Shown in pieces: positions 27,241 to 36,423 of a DNA stretch of 64,000 bases. Every line of letters begins with the position of its first letter. Position 1 is the stretch's first letter. A program made the translations under genes and the position numbers. Source of the stretch: Streptomyces eurocidicus (GTDB taxonomy: Bacteria; Actinomycetota; Actinomycetes; Streptomycetales; Streptomycetaceae); contig NZ_LGUI01000006.1 in the NCBI RefSeq assembly GCF_002891295.1, positions 479,920 to 543,919 of the forward strand. Reading direction: 5' to 3'. The notes beneath the pieces are model-generated. The model searched no databases, was not told the DNA's origin, and saw nothing but the letters and a program-made list of their open reading frames with translations.

Positions 27241-27551
27241 ACTGCCTGCTCTACCCTTCAGCGGATCCGGCGGGCAGGACGGCCTGGTCGAGGCGTTGGC
27301 CGGCGCGGGCGAGCGCCAGACGCTCGGGCATCGCGGCCTTCGCCGGGCGCCGGTCGCGGTACGCCCGGTCCCGGCACAGGCACGGCCGCGCGCAGTACCG
27401 TCGCCGTGGGGAGCCCGGCCCGAGCTGGAGCGGTTCTTCTTCCTGGATGATGTCGACCGCGATCTGATCGCGCTGCCCAGTGAACGACGTGTTCGCAGAC
27501 AAAGATCTCGGGGGCTGTACGACCACCTTGGGCGAGAGTTAGCCTCTGTGC
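27241..27551. other. Fragment region carrying the second 95-bp repeat copy
   Basis: Outside the repeat at 27303-27397 the minus strand has short pieces of the same zinc-ribbon gene. No intact gene is present. Confidence 0.4.
27303..27397. repeat. 95-bp direct repeat, copy 2
   Basis: Near-identical to 23414-23508 (one mismatch by eye) and in the same orientation. On the minus strand it encodes the YCARPCLCRDRAYRDRR zinc-ribbon fragment. The two copies bracket about 3.8 kb. Confidence 0.85.
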
Positions 27552-27929
27552 ATGTCTGGGAGCCGGCTCGGTCTGTTGAGCCTCCGCGTTGATGCACTCT
27601 ATTGCCTGCTCGTCGGGCTGCTGATCGCTTCGACTGCGCCCCTGACGGCGACTACGGTCCAGTTGCCGGCACTCGTCGTCGTCAGTATCGGTGGGGCTGT
27701 CGTGCTGTGGGCCGGCGTCGTGTGGTGGCTCAGCCTTCGCCCTCTGACAGGGAGTCTGCGCCTCGTACTTGCAGCGAACGCACTCGCGGCATGTGTGCTG
27801 GCGGCAGTGTCTGTTGTTGCAGCAAGCGTACTCGTCCTGCTCACCCTTGTGGCGGTCGCGATTGATGTCGCTGCTTTCGCGGGCAGCCAGATCGTTGCGC
27901 TCAGACGACTGGCCCGCGAACCGATTTGA
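27552..27929 (+). CDS. Small four-helix membrane protein
   Basis: A 125-residue protein made almost entirely of four hydrophobic helices: LYCLLVGLLIASTA, LPALVVVSIGGAVVLWAGVV, LVLAANALAACVLAAVSVVA and SVLVLLTLVAVAIDVAAF. The charged C-terminus is RRLAREPI. The pattern is that of small actinobacterial SCO-type membrane proteins (DoxX/SPW-like in size), but no family can be assigned. Its start has only a weak ribosome binding site. Confidence 0.55.
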   Translation: MSGSRLGLLSLRVDALYCLLVGLLIASTAPLTATTVQLPALVVVSIGGAVVLWAGVVWWLSLRPLTGSLRLVLAANALAACVLAAVSVVAASVLVLLTLVAVAIDVAAFAGSQIVALRRLAREPI

Positions 27930-29291
27930 CGAGTCGACGCGAGCGCAGCGGTGCCGATCGCCCGGAGGCCCCGCCGAGCATTCCCGGCACGATCGTCACG
28001 ACACCCACCCTTCACCGCCTCTGCGAATAAAGACGCACATCGTGCGAAACGCGGATCTCACACCCGATCAGGCAGCATTGGCGATAGAACATCACAACCG
28101 CCCGAACTGTGACGCGCCCGCCGGAAGAACCTGCCGCACCCGGGGCGGGAAGACCGCCGCGAAGTACCACACCCCGCGCTCCGCCCTCGTCCCCGCGCTC
28201 CGCGAGGAACTGGAGATTCCCGCCCCCGCCGACAGGCCGGTGAAGGTGATCCATGGCGTGAACGGCAAGCCGGACCGCCTCTTGCCCGCCCTACCTGGCC
28301 AAGCACGCCCCCGGTCTGTCCGGTGTCGACTCCCCCGTGTGGGTCGCCTTCCCCGAGCCCCTAGTGGAGCTGCCGGAGGCGTTCACCGAGACGTGGAACC
28401 GTATCGACGGCATCACCGTCACCGGCCAGAGGAGACCCTGCGCGAGGAGATCCTTGGGACGGGCGCCAGGTAGTCCGAGGGCATTCAATGGTCATGGGCA
28501 GGCCGAAGGGCGACAGTGAAACACCTAAGCGGAACGTCCGCGTCAAGGACATGCACGCCATCCGCGAGCACCGGCGCCGCCAGAAGACGCTTCCGCCTAC
28601 CTGTGCCATGTGGTACCGAGCATGGGGCCAACGACCAGGACAGGTACGTTCCCGAGGTCACCGGTCCGATACTGGAGCGGCTGCGGCTACGGGTTCTGCT
28701 TCTTGCCCACGCACACCACGCGGTGACGGCCGCCCATACGGCCCGTGCCCAAGTCCCAGACGACCTCGTAGACCTCGTTCTCGCCGATGGCGACCTCGCC
28801 CTCCTTCAGCACGGAGGTCCTGGTGCCGACGCCGAAGAGCCGCTCGTCGAGCTTGTCGCGCCTGATCGTGAACTGCAGGAAGAGCGACCTCGCCTCCCAC
28901 ACGTTCGTCGTGCGACGACCTCCAAACGCAACCGTGGCGAGCGATCACCAGACTCGTGCAGCAGCCCGATCCGCACCCGAATGCCGGAGTTCAACGCTCC
29001 GTAGTCAGCACCAAGTCAGCACGGGAGGGGTGACCAGGGGTGCTGACGTGGGATTTTAGTCAGCACCGGAGTCAGCACCCGAGCGCCAGATCACCTCAAT
29101 CGCGACATTACTCCGAACCGAATTCCAAAATCGAGTTGAGCGATCCGCAGGACCCGCAGCACCCCCTCATGGGCACTTCCCTCACACCCCGCCCCCGAAG
29201 TGTGGTTCCTCACCACATAGGCCCCCGACCTGCGCCTTCCTACGGTGTGGCGACGCAATGACGCGCCCCTCGCCCACCCGGAAGTGACGAC
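27930..29291. other. Degraded plasmid/integrative-element gene pieces
   Basis: Plus-strand frames at about 28040-28250 carry CRTRGGKTAAKYHTPRS and ALREELEIPAPADRP, which match the mobile-element zinc-finger proteins common in Streptomyces integrative plasmids. A second piece at 28290-28470 reads HAPGLSGVDSPVWVAFPEP and needs a frameshift to end EETLREEILGTGAR. At 28488 MGRPKGDSETPKRNVRV resembles a ribbon-helix-helix plasmid protein start, then breaks. A minus-strand piece (28687-28902) contains YEVVWDLGTGRMGG. None is intact. Confidence 0.55.
29004..29078. repeat. Cluster of five GTCAGCAC octamers
   Basis: GTCAGCAC occurs at 29004, 29015, 29059 and 29071, and once inverted at 29040 (GTGCTGAC), all within 75 bp. 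The spacings of 11-12 bp in each pair recall iterons or integrase arm-type sites at the edge of a mobile element. Confidence 0.8.
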
Positions 29292-30683
29292 ATGACCACC
29301 CCCTCCCCACACACTCCAACTCCCAACTCCCTCCCCAGAATCGTCGTCGCGAGCCTCATCGGCACCACCATCGAGTGGTACGACTTCTTCCTCTACGGCT
29401 CCGCCGCCGCCCTCGTCTTCAACAAGCTCTTCTTTCCCGGCTCCGATCCGCTCGTCGGCACCTTGCTGTCGTTCCTGACCTATGCCGTCGGTTTTGTCGC
29501 GCGGCCCGTCGGGGCGTTGGTGTTCGGGCACTTCGGGGACCGGCTCGGGCGGAAGAAGCTGCTGGTGGTGAGCCTGCTGATGATGGGAGGTGCCACGTGT
29601 GGCATCGGGATGTTGCCCACCCACGCCACCGTGGGGATGTGGGCGCCCGTGCTGCTGACCGCGCTCCGGCTCGTGCAGGGGTTCGCGCTCGGGGGTGAGT
29701 GGGGCGGGGCCGTGTTGCTGGTGGCCGAGCACGGGGACGCGCGGCGGCGGGGGTTCTGGGCCGCATGGCCGCAGACCGGGGCGCCCGCCGGGCAGTTGCT
29801 CGCCACCGGGGTGCTGTCCGTGCTGACGGGGACGCTGCCGGACGGGGCCTTCGAGGCGTGGGGGTGGCGGGTGCCGTTCCTGTTGTCCGGGGTGCTGGTG
29901 ATGGTGGGGCTGTGGATACGGATGTCCGTGGACGAGTCACCCGTGTTCAAGGCCGCGCTCGCCCGGGCCGAGGCGCGCGAGGAAGAGGAGGGCGTCGCCG
30001 AGCGGCCACCGCTCGTCGCCGTGCTGCGTGACCACTGGCGCGACGTGCTCGTCGCCATGGGCGCCCGGATGGCCGAGAACATCAGCTACTACGTGATCAC
30101 CGCCTTCATCCTCGTCTACGCGACCGAACGGACGCACCTCCCCAAGCAGACCGCGCTCAACGCCGTGCTGATCGGCTCCGCCGTGCACTTCGCCGTCATC
30201 CCGGCGTGGGGCGCGCTGTCGGACCGGGTCGGCCGCCGCCCCGTCTATCTGCTGGGCGCCGCCGGGGTCGGGATCTGGGCGTTCCCGTTCTTCGCGCTCG
30301 TGGACACCGGGAGCTTCCGGGCGCTGGTCGTGGCGGTGACGGTCGGTCTGGTCTGCCATGGGGCCATGTACGCACCACAGGCCGCGTTCTTCTCCGAGAT
30401 GTTCGCCACCCGGATGCGTTACTCGGGGGCTTCGATCGGGGCGCAGTTCGCGTCCGTGGCCGCCGGCGCCCCGGCCCCGCTGATCGCCACGGCGCTGCTG
30501 GCCGAGTACGGCAGCGGCACACCGGTCGCCCTGTACGTCATGGCCGCCGTGGTGCTGACGCTGGTCGCCGTGGCCTGTGCCCGGGAGACGCGGCACCGGG
30601 ACCTCGGCGAGCCGGCCGACGGCGCCGCCGACCGGGCGGCCGCGCGTACCGGCGGCGGGCCGTCAGTCACCGAGCGCCGCTGA
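29292..30683 (+). CDS. MHS-family MFS transporter (metabolite:H+ symporter)
   Basis: A 463-residue, 12-helix permease. MHS-type signatures are VVASLIGTTIEWYDFFLYG at the N-terminus, the GHFGDRLGRKKLL loop between helices 2 and 3 and LVQGFALGGEWGGAVLL. The second-half copy of the loop reads GALSDRVGRRPVYLLG. Family members take up dicarboxylates, shikimate, betaine or similar small acids with protons. Its 3' end overlaps the convergent regulator by 21 bp. The neighbouring 3-hydroxybutyrate dehydrogenase suggests a short hydroxy- or keto-acid as substrate, but this is inference. Confidence 0.9.
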   Translation: MTTPSPHTPTPNSLPRIVVASLIGTTIEWYDFFLYGSAAALVFNKLFFPGSDPLVGTLLSFLTYAVGFVARPVGALVFGHFGDRLGRKKLLVVSLLMMGGATCGIGMLPTHATVGMWAPVLLTALRLVQGFALGGEWGGAVLLVAEHGDARRRGFWAAWPQTGAPAGQLLATGVLSVLTGTLPDGAFEAWGWRVPFLLSGVLVMVGLWIRMSVDESPVFKAALARAEAREEEEGVAERPPLVAVLRDHWRDVLVAMGARMAENISYYVITAFILVYATERTHLPKQTALNAVLIGSAVHFAVIPAWGALSDRVGRRPVYLLGAAGVGIWAFPFFALVDTGSFRALVVAVTVGLVCHGAMYAPQAAFFSEMFATRMRYSGASIGAQFASVAAGAPAPLIATALLAEYGSGTPVALYVMAAVVLTLVAVACARETRHRDLGEPADGAADRAAARTGGGPSVTERR

Positions 30684-32597
30684 CAGGCCGTGCAGCCGTA
30701 GCGCCAGCTGGATCTCCAGGGCCCGGGCGGGCGTCTGCCAGTCCGGGCCCAGCAGGCGGCCCACCCGGTCCAGCCGCTGCGCGACCGTGTTGACGTGCAC
30801 GTGCAGGGCGTCCTTGGTGCGCGCGGGGCTCATCCCGCCGGCGAAGTAGGCGTCGAGGGTACGGACGAGCGCGGTGCCGCGCCGGGTGTCGTAGGCGACG
30901 ACCGGGCCTATCGTCCGGTTGATGAACTCCCCCACGCGCGCGCCGTCGTGACCGTGCGCGCCGCCGGTGAGGAGCAGCCCCAGGAAGCCGAAGTCGTCGG
31001 CTGCCGCGCCGTCGCCGCCGCGCCCGAGGAGGTGCAGGGCGTCGAGGCAGCGGCGGGCCTCGGCGTAGGCGGCGGCGACGGCTCCGGGGTGGCTGTCGGG
31101 CGCGGGTACGGGCCCGGCGGCGCCGACCGTGACGGGGGCGTGGACGGCCGCGCCGAGGCGCTGCGCGAGGTGGCGTGCCGTGCGGGTCGCGTCGTCGTAC
31201 GGGCCGTGGGGCAGCAGCAGTACGGTGCCGCCGTCGCGCGCCGCGGCCAGGCCGTGCCGGGTGGCGGCCAGGTGGGAGGCGGCGGACCACAGGCGCCGGC
31301 GGCCGGCCGGGGCGCCGGCGTGCTCGTCCGCGGTGCGGGCGGCGAGGACGAGGTGCGGGGTGTCGAGCGCGGCGCGCAGGCGGGCGGCGCGTTGCCGCAG
31401 GAGGCGGGGGTCGCGGTCGGGGGAGTCGATCAGGTCGTCCAGGAGTTCGCCGCGGACGCGCTGCTCGGCCTCGTCCGCCGAGCGGAAGGCGAGCCGCAGC
31501 AGCGAGGTGACCATGGCGGCCCGTTCGAGGGTGCGCCGGTCCACCGGGTCGAGTCCGGGCTGGCCGTGCAGCCGGAGGGCTCCGAGGAGTTCGTCGCCCG
31601 CGGACACGGCGGCGATCCAGCCGTCGCCGTGGCGGACGGCGCGGCCGTCCGCGCGGGAGCGTTCCACGGCCGGGGCCGGGCAGTCCTCGGTCTCCAGGAA
31701 CTCGACGTGCCCGGCGAGGACCTCGGTGACCGCCCGGGCCACGTCGTGGACGCCCCCGCCCCGCAGGACGAGTTCGGTGAGCCTGTCGTGGATGCCGGCG
31801 GCGCGTTCGATCGTGGCGCTGCGGTCGCGGACGGTCGCGTTGGCCGTCTCCAGCTCGGCGAGGGCGGAGCGCGTCTCGGCGAGGAGGTTGGCCGTGTCGA
31901 GGGCGACGGCGGCGTGAGCCGCGAAGGAGGCGAGCAGGGCGATCTGCTGCCGGTCGAACACCCTGGCCCGCCGGTCGGCGGCGAACAGGACCCCGATGAC
32001 GCCGCTGCCGAGCTCCAGCGGGACGCCGAGGATCGCGACGAGCCCCTCGTCCCGCACTCCGGAGTCGATGGTCCCGGTGTGCTGGAAGCGGAGGTCGTCG
32101 AGGTAGCTCTCGGTGACGTACGGGCGGGCCGTCTGGGCCACGAGCCCGCCCAGCCCCTCCCCCATGCCGAGCCGCAGCTGCTGGAAACGGGCGGAGACCG
32201 AGCCGTCGGTGACGCGCATGTAGGTGTCGCCCGCGACCGGGTCGTTGAGGGTGAGGTACGCGGCGTCGGCGCCCAGCAGCGAGCGGGCGCGCCGCACGAT
32301 GGCGAGGAGGACCGCGTCCAGGTCACGCAGCCCCGCGAGGTCGTGCGCGGTGGCGAAGAGGGCGGACAGCTCCGCCTCGCGCCGTCTGCGGTCCTCCAGT
32401 TCGGCCCGGACGCGCAGGGCGAGGAGCTTGGCGTGCTCCACCTCGGCGAGGCGGTCCGGCGAGGCGCCCTCGGCGCGGGCGCGCAGCACGGGACGCTCGT
32501 ACGCCTCGGCGGGCGCGCCGTGCGCGAGGAGCGCGAGGTAGGCGGCGGAGGGGCCGCCGTCGGGGTGGCCGCCGGGGGCGGGCGGAGGTGTGGGCAT
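30663..32597 (-). CDS. GAF-domain regulator with PucR-type C-terminal HTH
   Basis: A 644-residue regulator. A short N-terminal region and coiled coil (AELEDRRRREAELSALF) precede a GAF domain (about 100-260) with LLGADAAYLTLND and VAILGVPLELGSGVIGVLF. A second coiled coil and PucR-like middle follow. The C-terminus has the CdaR/PucR helix-turn-helix, HVHVNTVAQRLDRVGRLLG. Such proteins bind a small ligand and activate neighbouring catabolic genes. It is 80 bp downstream of 3-hydroxybutyrate dehydrogenase on the same strand, with the MHS transporter facing it, so it probably controls them. I chose the ATG at 32597. Confidence 0.88.
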   Translation of the reverse strand: MPTPPPAPGGHPDGGPSAAYLALLAHGAPAEAYERPVLRARAEGASPDRLAEVEHAKLLALRVRAELEDRRRREAELSALFATAHDLAGLRDLDAVLLAIVRRARSLLGADAAYLTLNDPVAGDTYMRVTDGSVSARFQQLRLGMGEGLGGLVAQTARPYVTESYLDDLRFQHTGTIDSGVRDEGLVAILGVPLELGSGVIGVLFAADRRARVFDRQQIALLASFAAHAAVALDTANLLAETRSALAELETANATVRDRSATIERAAGIHDRLTELVLRGGGVHDVARAVTEVLAGHVEFLETEDCPAPAVERSRADGRAVRHGDGWIAAVSAGDELLGALRLHGQPGLDPVDRRTLERAAMVTSLLRLAFRSADEAEQRVRGELLDDLIDSPDRDPRLLRQRAARLRAALDTPHLVLAARTADEHAGAPAGRRRLWSAASHLAATRHGLAAARDGGTVLLLPHGPYDDATRTARHLAQRLGAAVHAPVTVGAAGPVPAPDSHPGAVAAAYAEARRCLDALHLLGRGGDGAAADDFGFLGLLLTGGAHGHDGARVGEFINRTIGPVVAYDTRRGTALVRTLDAYFAGGMSPARTKDALHVHVNTVAQRLDRVGRLLGPDWQTPARALEIQLALRLHGLSAALGD

Positions 32598-32677
32598 GGG
32601 CACAGGATCCAGGTCACCGGGTGCTGGTTCCACATACTTTCCCGGGAGTTCGTGGGGTCTCGCGGGGAGGGGACGGC

Positions 32678-33481
32678 TCAGTGCGCGGTCCAGCCGCCGT
32701 CGATGACGAGGCTGGTGCCGGTGATGAAGGAGGCGTGCGGTCCGCAGAGGTAGGCGACGGCCTCCGCGACCTCTTCCGGTTCGATGAGGCGCTTCTGCGC
32801 CGAGTCGGCCAGCAGGACCTCGGTCAGCACGCGTTCCACGGGCAGCGAGTGGGCGGCCGCCTGCTCCGCGAGCTGCCGCTCGACCAGGGGCGTACGTACG
32901 TACCCCGGGCTCACGCAGTTGGAGGTGACCCCGTGGGTGGCGCCTTCGAGGGCGGCGGTCTTGGACAGCCCTTCGAGGCCGTGCTTCGCCGCGACGTAGG
33001 CGGACTTGTAGGGCGAGGCGCGCAGCCCGTGCACGGAGGAGATGTTGACGACGCGACCCCAGCCCCGCTCGTACATGTGCGGCAGAGCGCCCCTGAGCAG
33101 GCGGAAGGGCGCCTCCAGCATGAGGGTGAGGACGGTGTGGAAGACGTCGGGCGGGAAGTCCTCGATGGGGCGTACGCACTGGATGCCGGCGTTGTTGACG
33201 AGGATGTCGGTGCCGGTCGCGGCCCGTTCGGTCGCGTCGAGGTCGGTGAGGTCGAGGACGACGGGTTCGACGGTGCCGGCCAGGCGTTCCGCCCGCGCCA
33301 CGACTTCCGTGAGTCCGGGGGCGTCGCGGTCCAGGGCCCGGACGCGGGCTCCGGCGGCGGCGAGCCGGAGGGCGCAGGCCGCGCCGATGCCGCCGGCGGC
33401 GCCGGTGACGAGGGCGGTACGGCCCTGGAGGCCCGGGGAGGGGCAGGCGGGCGTGGGGGTGAGCGGTGGCGGGGTGGTCAT
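32678..33481 (-). CDS. 3-hydroxybutyrate dehydrogenase (SDR family)
   Basis: A 267-residue short-chain dehydrogenase. The NAD site is TALVTGAAGGIGAACALRL, the NNAG motif is in ILVNNAGIQ, and the catalytic Ser-Tyr-Lys is in ISSVHGLRASPYKSAYVAAK. The IQ-V-PIEDFP and SVHGL-SP-KSAYVAAKHG segments and the terminal GTSLVIDGGWTAH are those of D-3-hydroxybutyrate dehydrogenases, which interconvert 3-hydroxybutyrate and acetoacetate in the cytoplasm. A family role as another SDR cannot be fully excluded. Confidence 0.88.
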   Translation of the reverse strand: MTTPPPLTPTPACPSPGLQGRTALVTGAAGGIGAACALRLAAAGARVRALDRDAPGLTEVVARAERLAGTVEPVVLDLTDLDATERAATGTDILVNNAGIQCVRPIEDFPPDVFHTVLTLMLEAPFRLLRGALPHMYERGWGRVVNISSVHGLRASPYKSAYVAAKHGLEGLSKTAALEGATHGVTSNCVSPGYVRTPLVERQLAEQAAAHSLPVERVLTEVLLADSAQKRLIEPEEVAEAVAYLCGPHASFITGTSLVIDGGWTAH

Positions 33482-33652
33482 GCCCGCACCCTAGGCGCGC
33501 GGACCGCGGCGGGCCGATGGGTCCTCGCCCCATAGGACGGGCCGGACGCATGGGGGATACGGACATGTGTCGCCCGGTACGGTCCGAGCGGCTCTCCCTG
33601 CGGCGGGGAGACCGGGAAGGGCCGCGGGAAGAGCCGAGGTGTGCCGGCCGCC

Positions 33653-33997
<345 letters not shown>

Positions 33998-34305
33998 GGT
34001 GCGCACAGGAATGCCTCCCTGACACATGCTCCCGAGAAGTTCCCGGGAGGTCCGACCGATGGCTAGGGGCCCTTCCGCACCCCGGAGCCCATGCGCCTCA
34101 GTGACGGCCGGAATCCACGGGTGAAGGACCGATTCCCACTTGATGTTTACAATTCATCCCGTTGACTTTCCTTCAAATGCAAGGCGATGACAGCCGGTGT
34201 TGGTGCGTGCGTCAACGCCCGCCGGGGCTCGGGAACCGGCGCGAGCCGGACGCGTCCCGCGGCCGCCCTGGTGGTCCGAGGGACGCCGCGAGCAGACTTG
34301 GCGCC
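33998..34305. other. Intergenic region with possible promoter
   Basis: No gene is seen. An AT-richer patch around 34140-34180 (GTTTACAATTC, TTGACTTTCC) stands out from the GC-rich background and may hold the promoter of the alpha/beta hydrolase gene. Confidence 0.4.
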
Positions 34306-35082
34306 ATGGAACTCATGGTGGCGGTCAAGGGCGGCGAGGTATGGGCGGACGACTCCGGAGGGGACGGTCCGCCACTGGTCCTGCTCCATCCCGGAATCGG
34401 TGACTCCACCGCCTGGGACCCGGTCGTGCCGCGCCTCGCACGGCGGCACCGCGTGATCCGCTACGACGTCCGGGGCTACGGGCGGTCCCCGGCGGCCACG
34501 GCCCCGTACTCCCTGGTCGAGGACCTGATCGCGGTCCTCGACCACTTCGGGGTGCGCCGGGCGGCCCTGGTCGGCTCCAGCATGGGCGGCGTCGCCGCGG
34601 TGAGCCTCGCGCTCGGCCGGCCCGAGCGGGTCGCCGCCCTCGCGCTGCTGTGTCCCGGCGTCACCGGCTATCCGGGGCTCACCTCGCCCGAGCTCATGAC
34701 CGAGATCGAGAAGCTGGCCGAGGCGGGGGACGTGGACGGCCTGGTGACCCTGACGCTGCGCACCTGGGCCGCGGCGGGCACGGGCGACGACCCCGAAGCC
34801 GCCGCGCAGGTGCGGGCGGCCGTCCCCGCGTGGTTCTCCAACTACCCCCACCAGGTGCCCGACCCGCCGTCCTTCGACCGGCTCGGCGAGCTCGACACGC
34901 CCTGCCTCCTGGTGCTCGGGGAGCTGGACCAGCCCGAGGTCGTCCGCTGCAACGAGGAGATGGCCGCCCGCATCCCGGACTGCCGGCTGGTCCGGCTGCC
35001 CGGCTGCGACCATCTGCCGATGCTGCGCGCCCCGGAGACGGTCGCCGAGCTGGTACTGGAGGTGTGCGACGGGGTGCGGTGA
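34306..35082 (+). CDS. Alpha/beta-fold hydrolase
   Basis: A 258-residue cytoplasmic hydrolase. The oxyanion motif is LLHPGIGDSTAWDP, the nucleophile elbow GSSMGG (Ser in ALVGSSMGGVAAVSL), the catalytic Asp probably in LVLGELDQPE and the His in LPGCDHLPML. This is a 3-oxoadipate enol-lactonase or esterase-like fold. The substrate is unknown. The ATG at 34306 gives the normal start, though the frame is open upstream. It is followed after 160 bp by a GlxA regulator on the same strand. Confidence 0.88.
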   Translation: MELMVAVKGGEVWADDSGGDGPPLVLLHPGIGDSTAWDPVVPRLARRHRVIRYDVRGYGRSPAATAPYSLVEDLIAVLDHFGVRRAALVGSSMGGVAAVSLALGRPERVAALALLCPGVTGYPGLTSPELMTEIEKLAEAGDVDGLVTLTLRTWAAAGTGDDPEAAAQVRAAVPAWFSNYPHQVPDPPSFDRLGELDTPCLLVLGELDQPEVVRCNEEMAARIPDCRLVRLPGCDHLPMLRAPETVAELVLEVCDGVR

Positions 35083-35242
35083 AGCGACGGGCGCGAGGGA
35101 TCCGGCGAGCGGGGGCGTACGAGGCGGGCCCGCGCCTCCCGTGGCCCGGGTCCGCCCCTTGTCCGTGGCACTCCCACCCCATGTCCGGATGTGACAGGAA
35201 ACCGTCATTGCGGCCGTGACCGTCCTCCCCGACGATGGACGC

Positions 35243-36235
35243 ATGCCCACTACGCACCGTGTCGTCATCGCGGTCTTCCCCGAGGTCGACCTCCTCGACG
35301 TCACCGGCCCGGCCGAGGTGTTCGCCCTCGCCGACCGGGAGACCGGGGGCCGCGCCCGCTACGACGTCCGGCTCGCCGCGCCGACGGCCGGCGAGGTCCG
35401 GACCTCGGCCGGGGTGCGGCTGTGCGCCGACCTGTCGTTCGCGGAGGTCGGCGCGCGGGTGGACACCCTCCTGGTGCCGGGCGCGGTCGACCGGGGCGAC
35501 TTCGGCCCGGTGGCCCGCGTCGACCCGGAGGTCGTGGAGTGGGTACGGGCCACCGCGCAGCACGCCCGCCGGGTCGCCTCGGTGTGCGTGGGCGCCCATG
35601 TGCTGGCGGCGGCCGGCCTGCTGGACGGGAGGACGGCGACCACGCACTGGTCGACCGCCGCCCAGCTCGCCGCCGACCATCCGGCCGTCACGGTCGACCC
35701 CGATCCCATCTTCGTCCGCGCGGACCGGGGCAGGCTCTGGACCGGCGCCGGGATCAGCGCCTGCCTGGACCTCTCCCTGGCCCTGGTGGCCGAGGACCAC
35801 GGTGAGGGGGTGGCGCTCGCGGTCGCCCGGCAGCTGGTGATGTACCTCAAGCGGCAGGGCGGGCAGAGCCAGTTCTCCGTACCGCTGGCCGGCCCGGCCA
35901 CCTCCCGGCGGGACATCGACGAGCTGCGCCTGTGGATCGCCGACCACCTCCGCGAGGACCTCTCGGCCGGGGCGCTGGCCGGCCGGATGTGCCTGAGCGA
36001 ACGGCACTTCGCGCGGATCTTCGCCCAGGAGACCGGGACCAGCCCGGCCGCCTATGTCGAAGCCGCCCGGGTCGAGGCGGCGCGCCGTCTGCTGGAGGGC
36101 ACCGACCAGCCGCTCGACCAGGTCGCCGCGGGCGCCGGGCTCGGCTCGGTCGAGACCCTGCACCGGGCGTTCCGGCGGCAGCTCGCGACCACGCCCGCCG
36201 CCTACCGCCGGCGCTTCCGGACGACGCCCGCCTGA
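35243..36235 (+). CDS. GlxA-family transcriptional regulator (DJ-1/PfpI + AraC HTH)
   Basis: A 330-residue regulator. The N-terminal DJ-1/PfpI-like domain (about 8-170) has VDLLDVTGPAEVFALA and the nucleophile-elbow-like SVCVGAHVLAAAGLL with Cys. The C-terminal AraC domain (about 220-325) has two helix-turn-helices, with LAGRMCLSERHFARIFAQET and LDQVAAGAGLGSVETLHRAF. GlxA-type regulators often sit next to the hydrolase gene they control, and here a cysteine hydrolase follows after 188 bp. I chose the ATG at 35243. Confidence 0.9.
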   Translation: MPTTHRVVIAVFPEVDLLDVTGPAEVFALADRETGGRARYDVRLAAPTAGEVRTSAGVRLCADLSFAEVGARVDTLLVPGAVDRGDFGPVARVDPEVVEWVRATAQHARRVASVCVGAHVLAAAGLLDGRTATTHWSTAAQLAADHPAVTVDPDPIFVRADRGRLWTGAGISACLDLSLALVAEDHGEGVALAVARQLVMYLKRQGGQSQFSVPLAGPATSRRDIDELRLWIADHLREDLSAGALAGRMCLSERHFARIFAQETGTSPAAYVEAARVEAARRLLEGTDQPLDQVAAGAGLGSVETLHRAFRRQLATTPAAYRRRFRTTPA

Positions 36236-36423
36236 CCCGGCCGGTCCGATCGGTTCGCGGACGTCCCCCGGTCACCCGCCGCGGCGGACGCGGCACCCGT
36301 ACGGGCAACGGTCGGCGGGGCGGCTTCGCCGTGCCCGGCTTCCCGGTCGCCGGCACCGGCCGGGCCGTCGGCCCTTCCCTTCACCACCCCTTATCTGCAC
36401 TTATGATCCGAAAGGAACCTCTC

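Noticed and set aside
29004..29078. CRISPR or tRNA attachment site
   Set aside because: Octamers are too short and irregular for CRISPR, and I could not find a tRNA cloverleaf or GGTTCGA arm nearby.
30795..32753. A 652-codon plus-strand frame
   Set aside because: It is the complement of the GAF/PucR regulator, which has clear domains. This frame has none.
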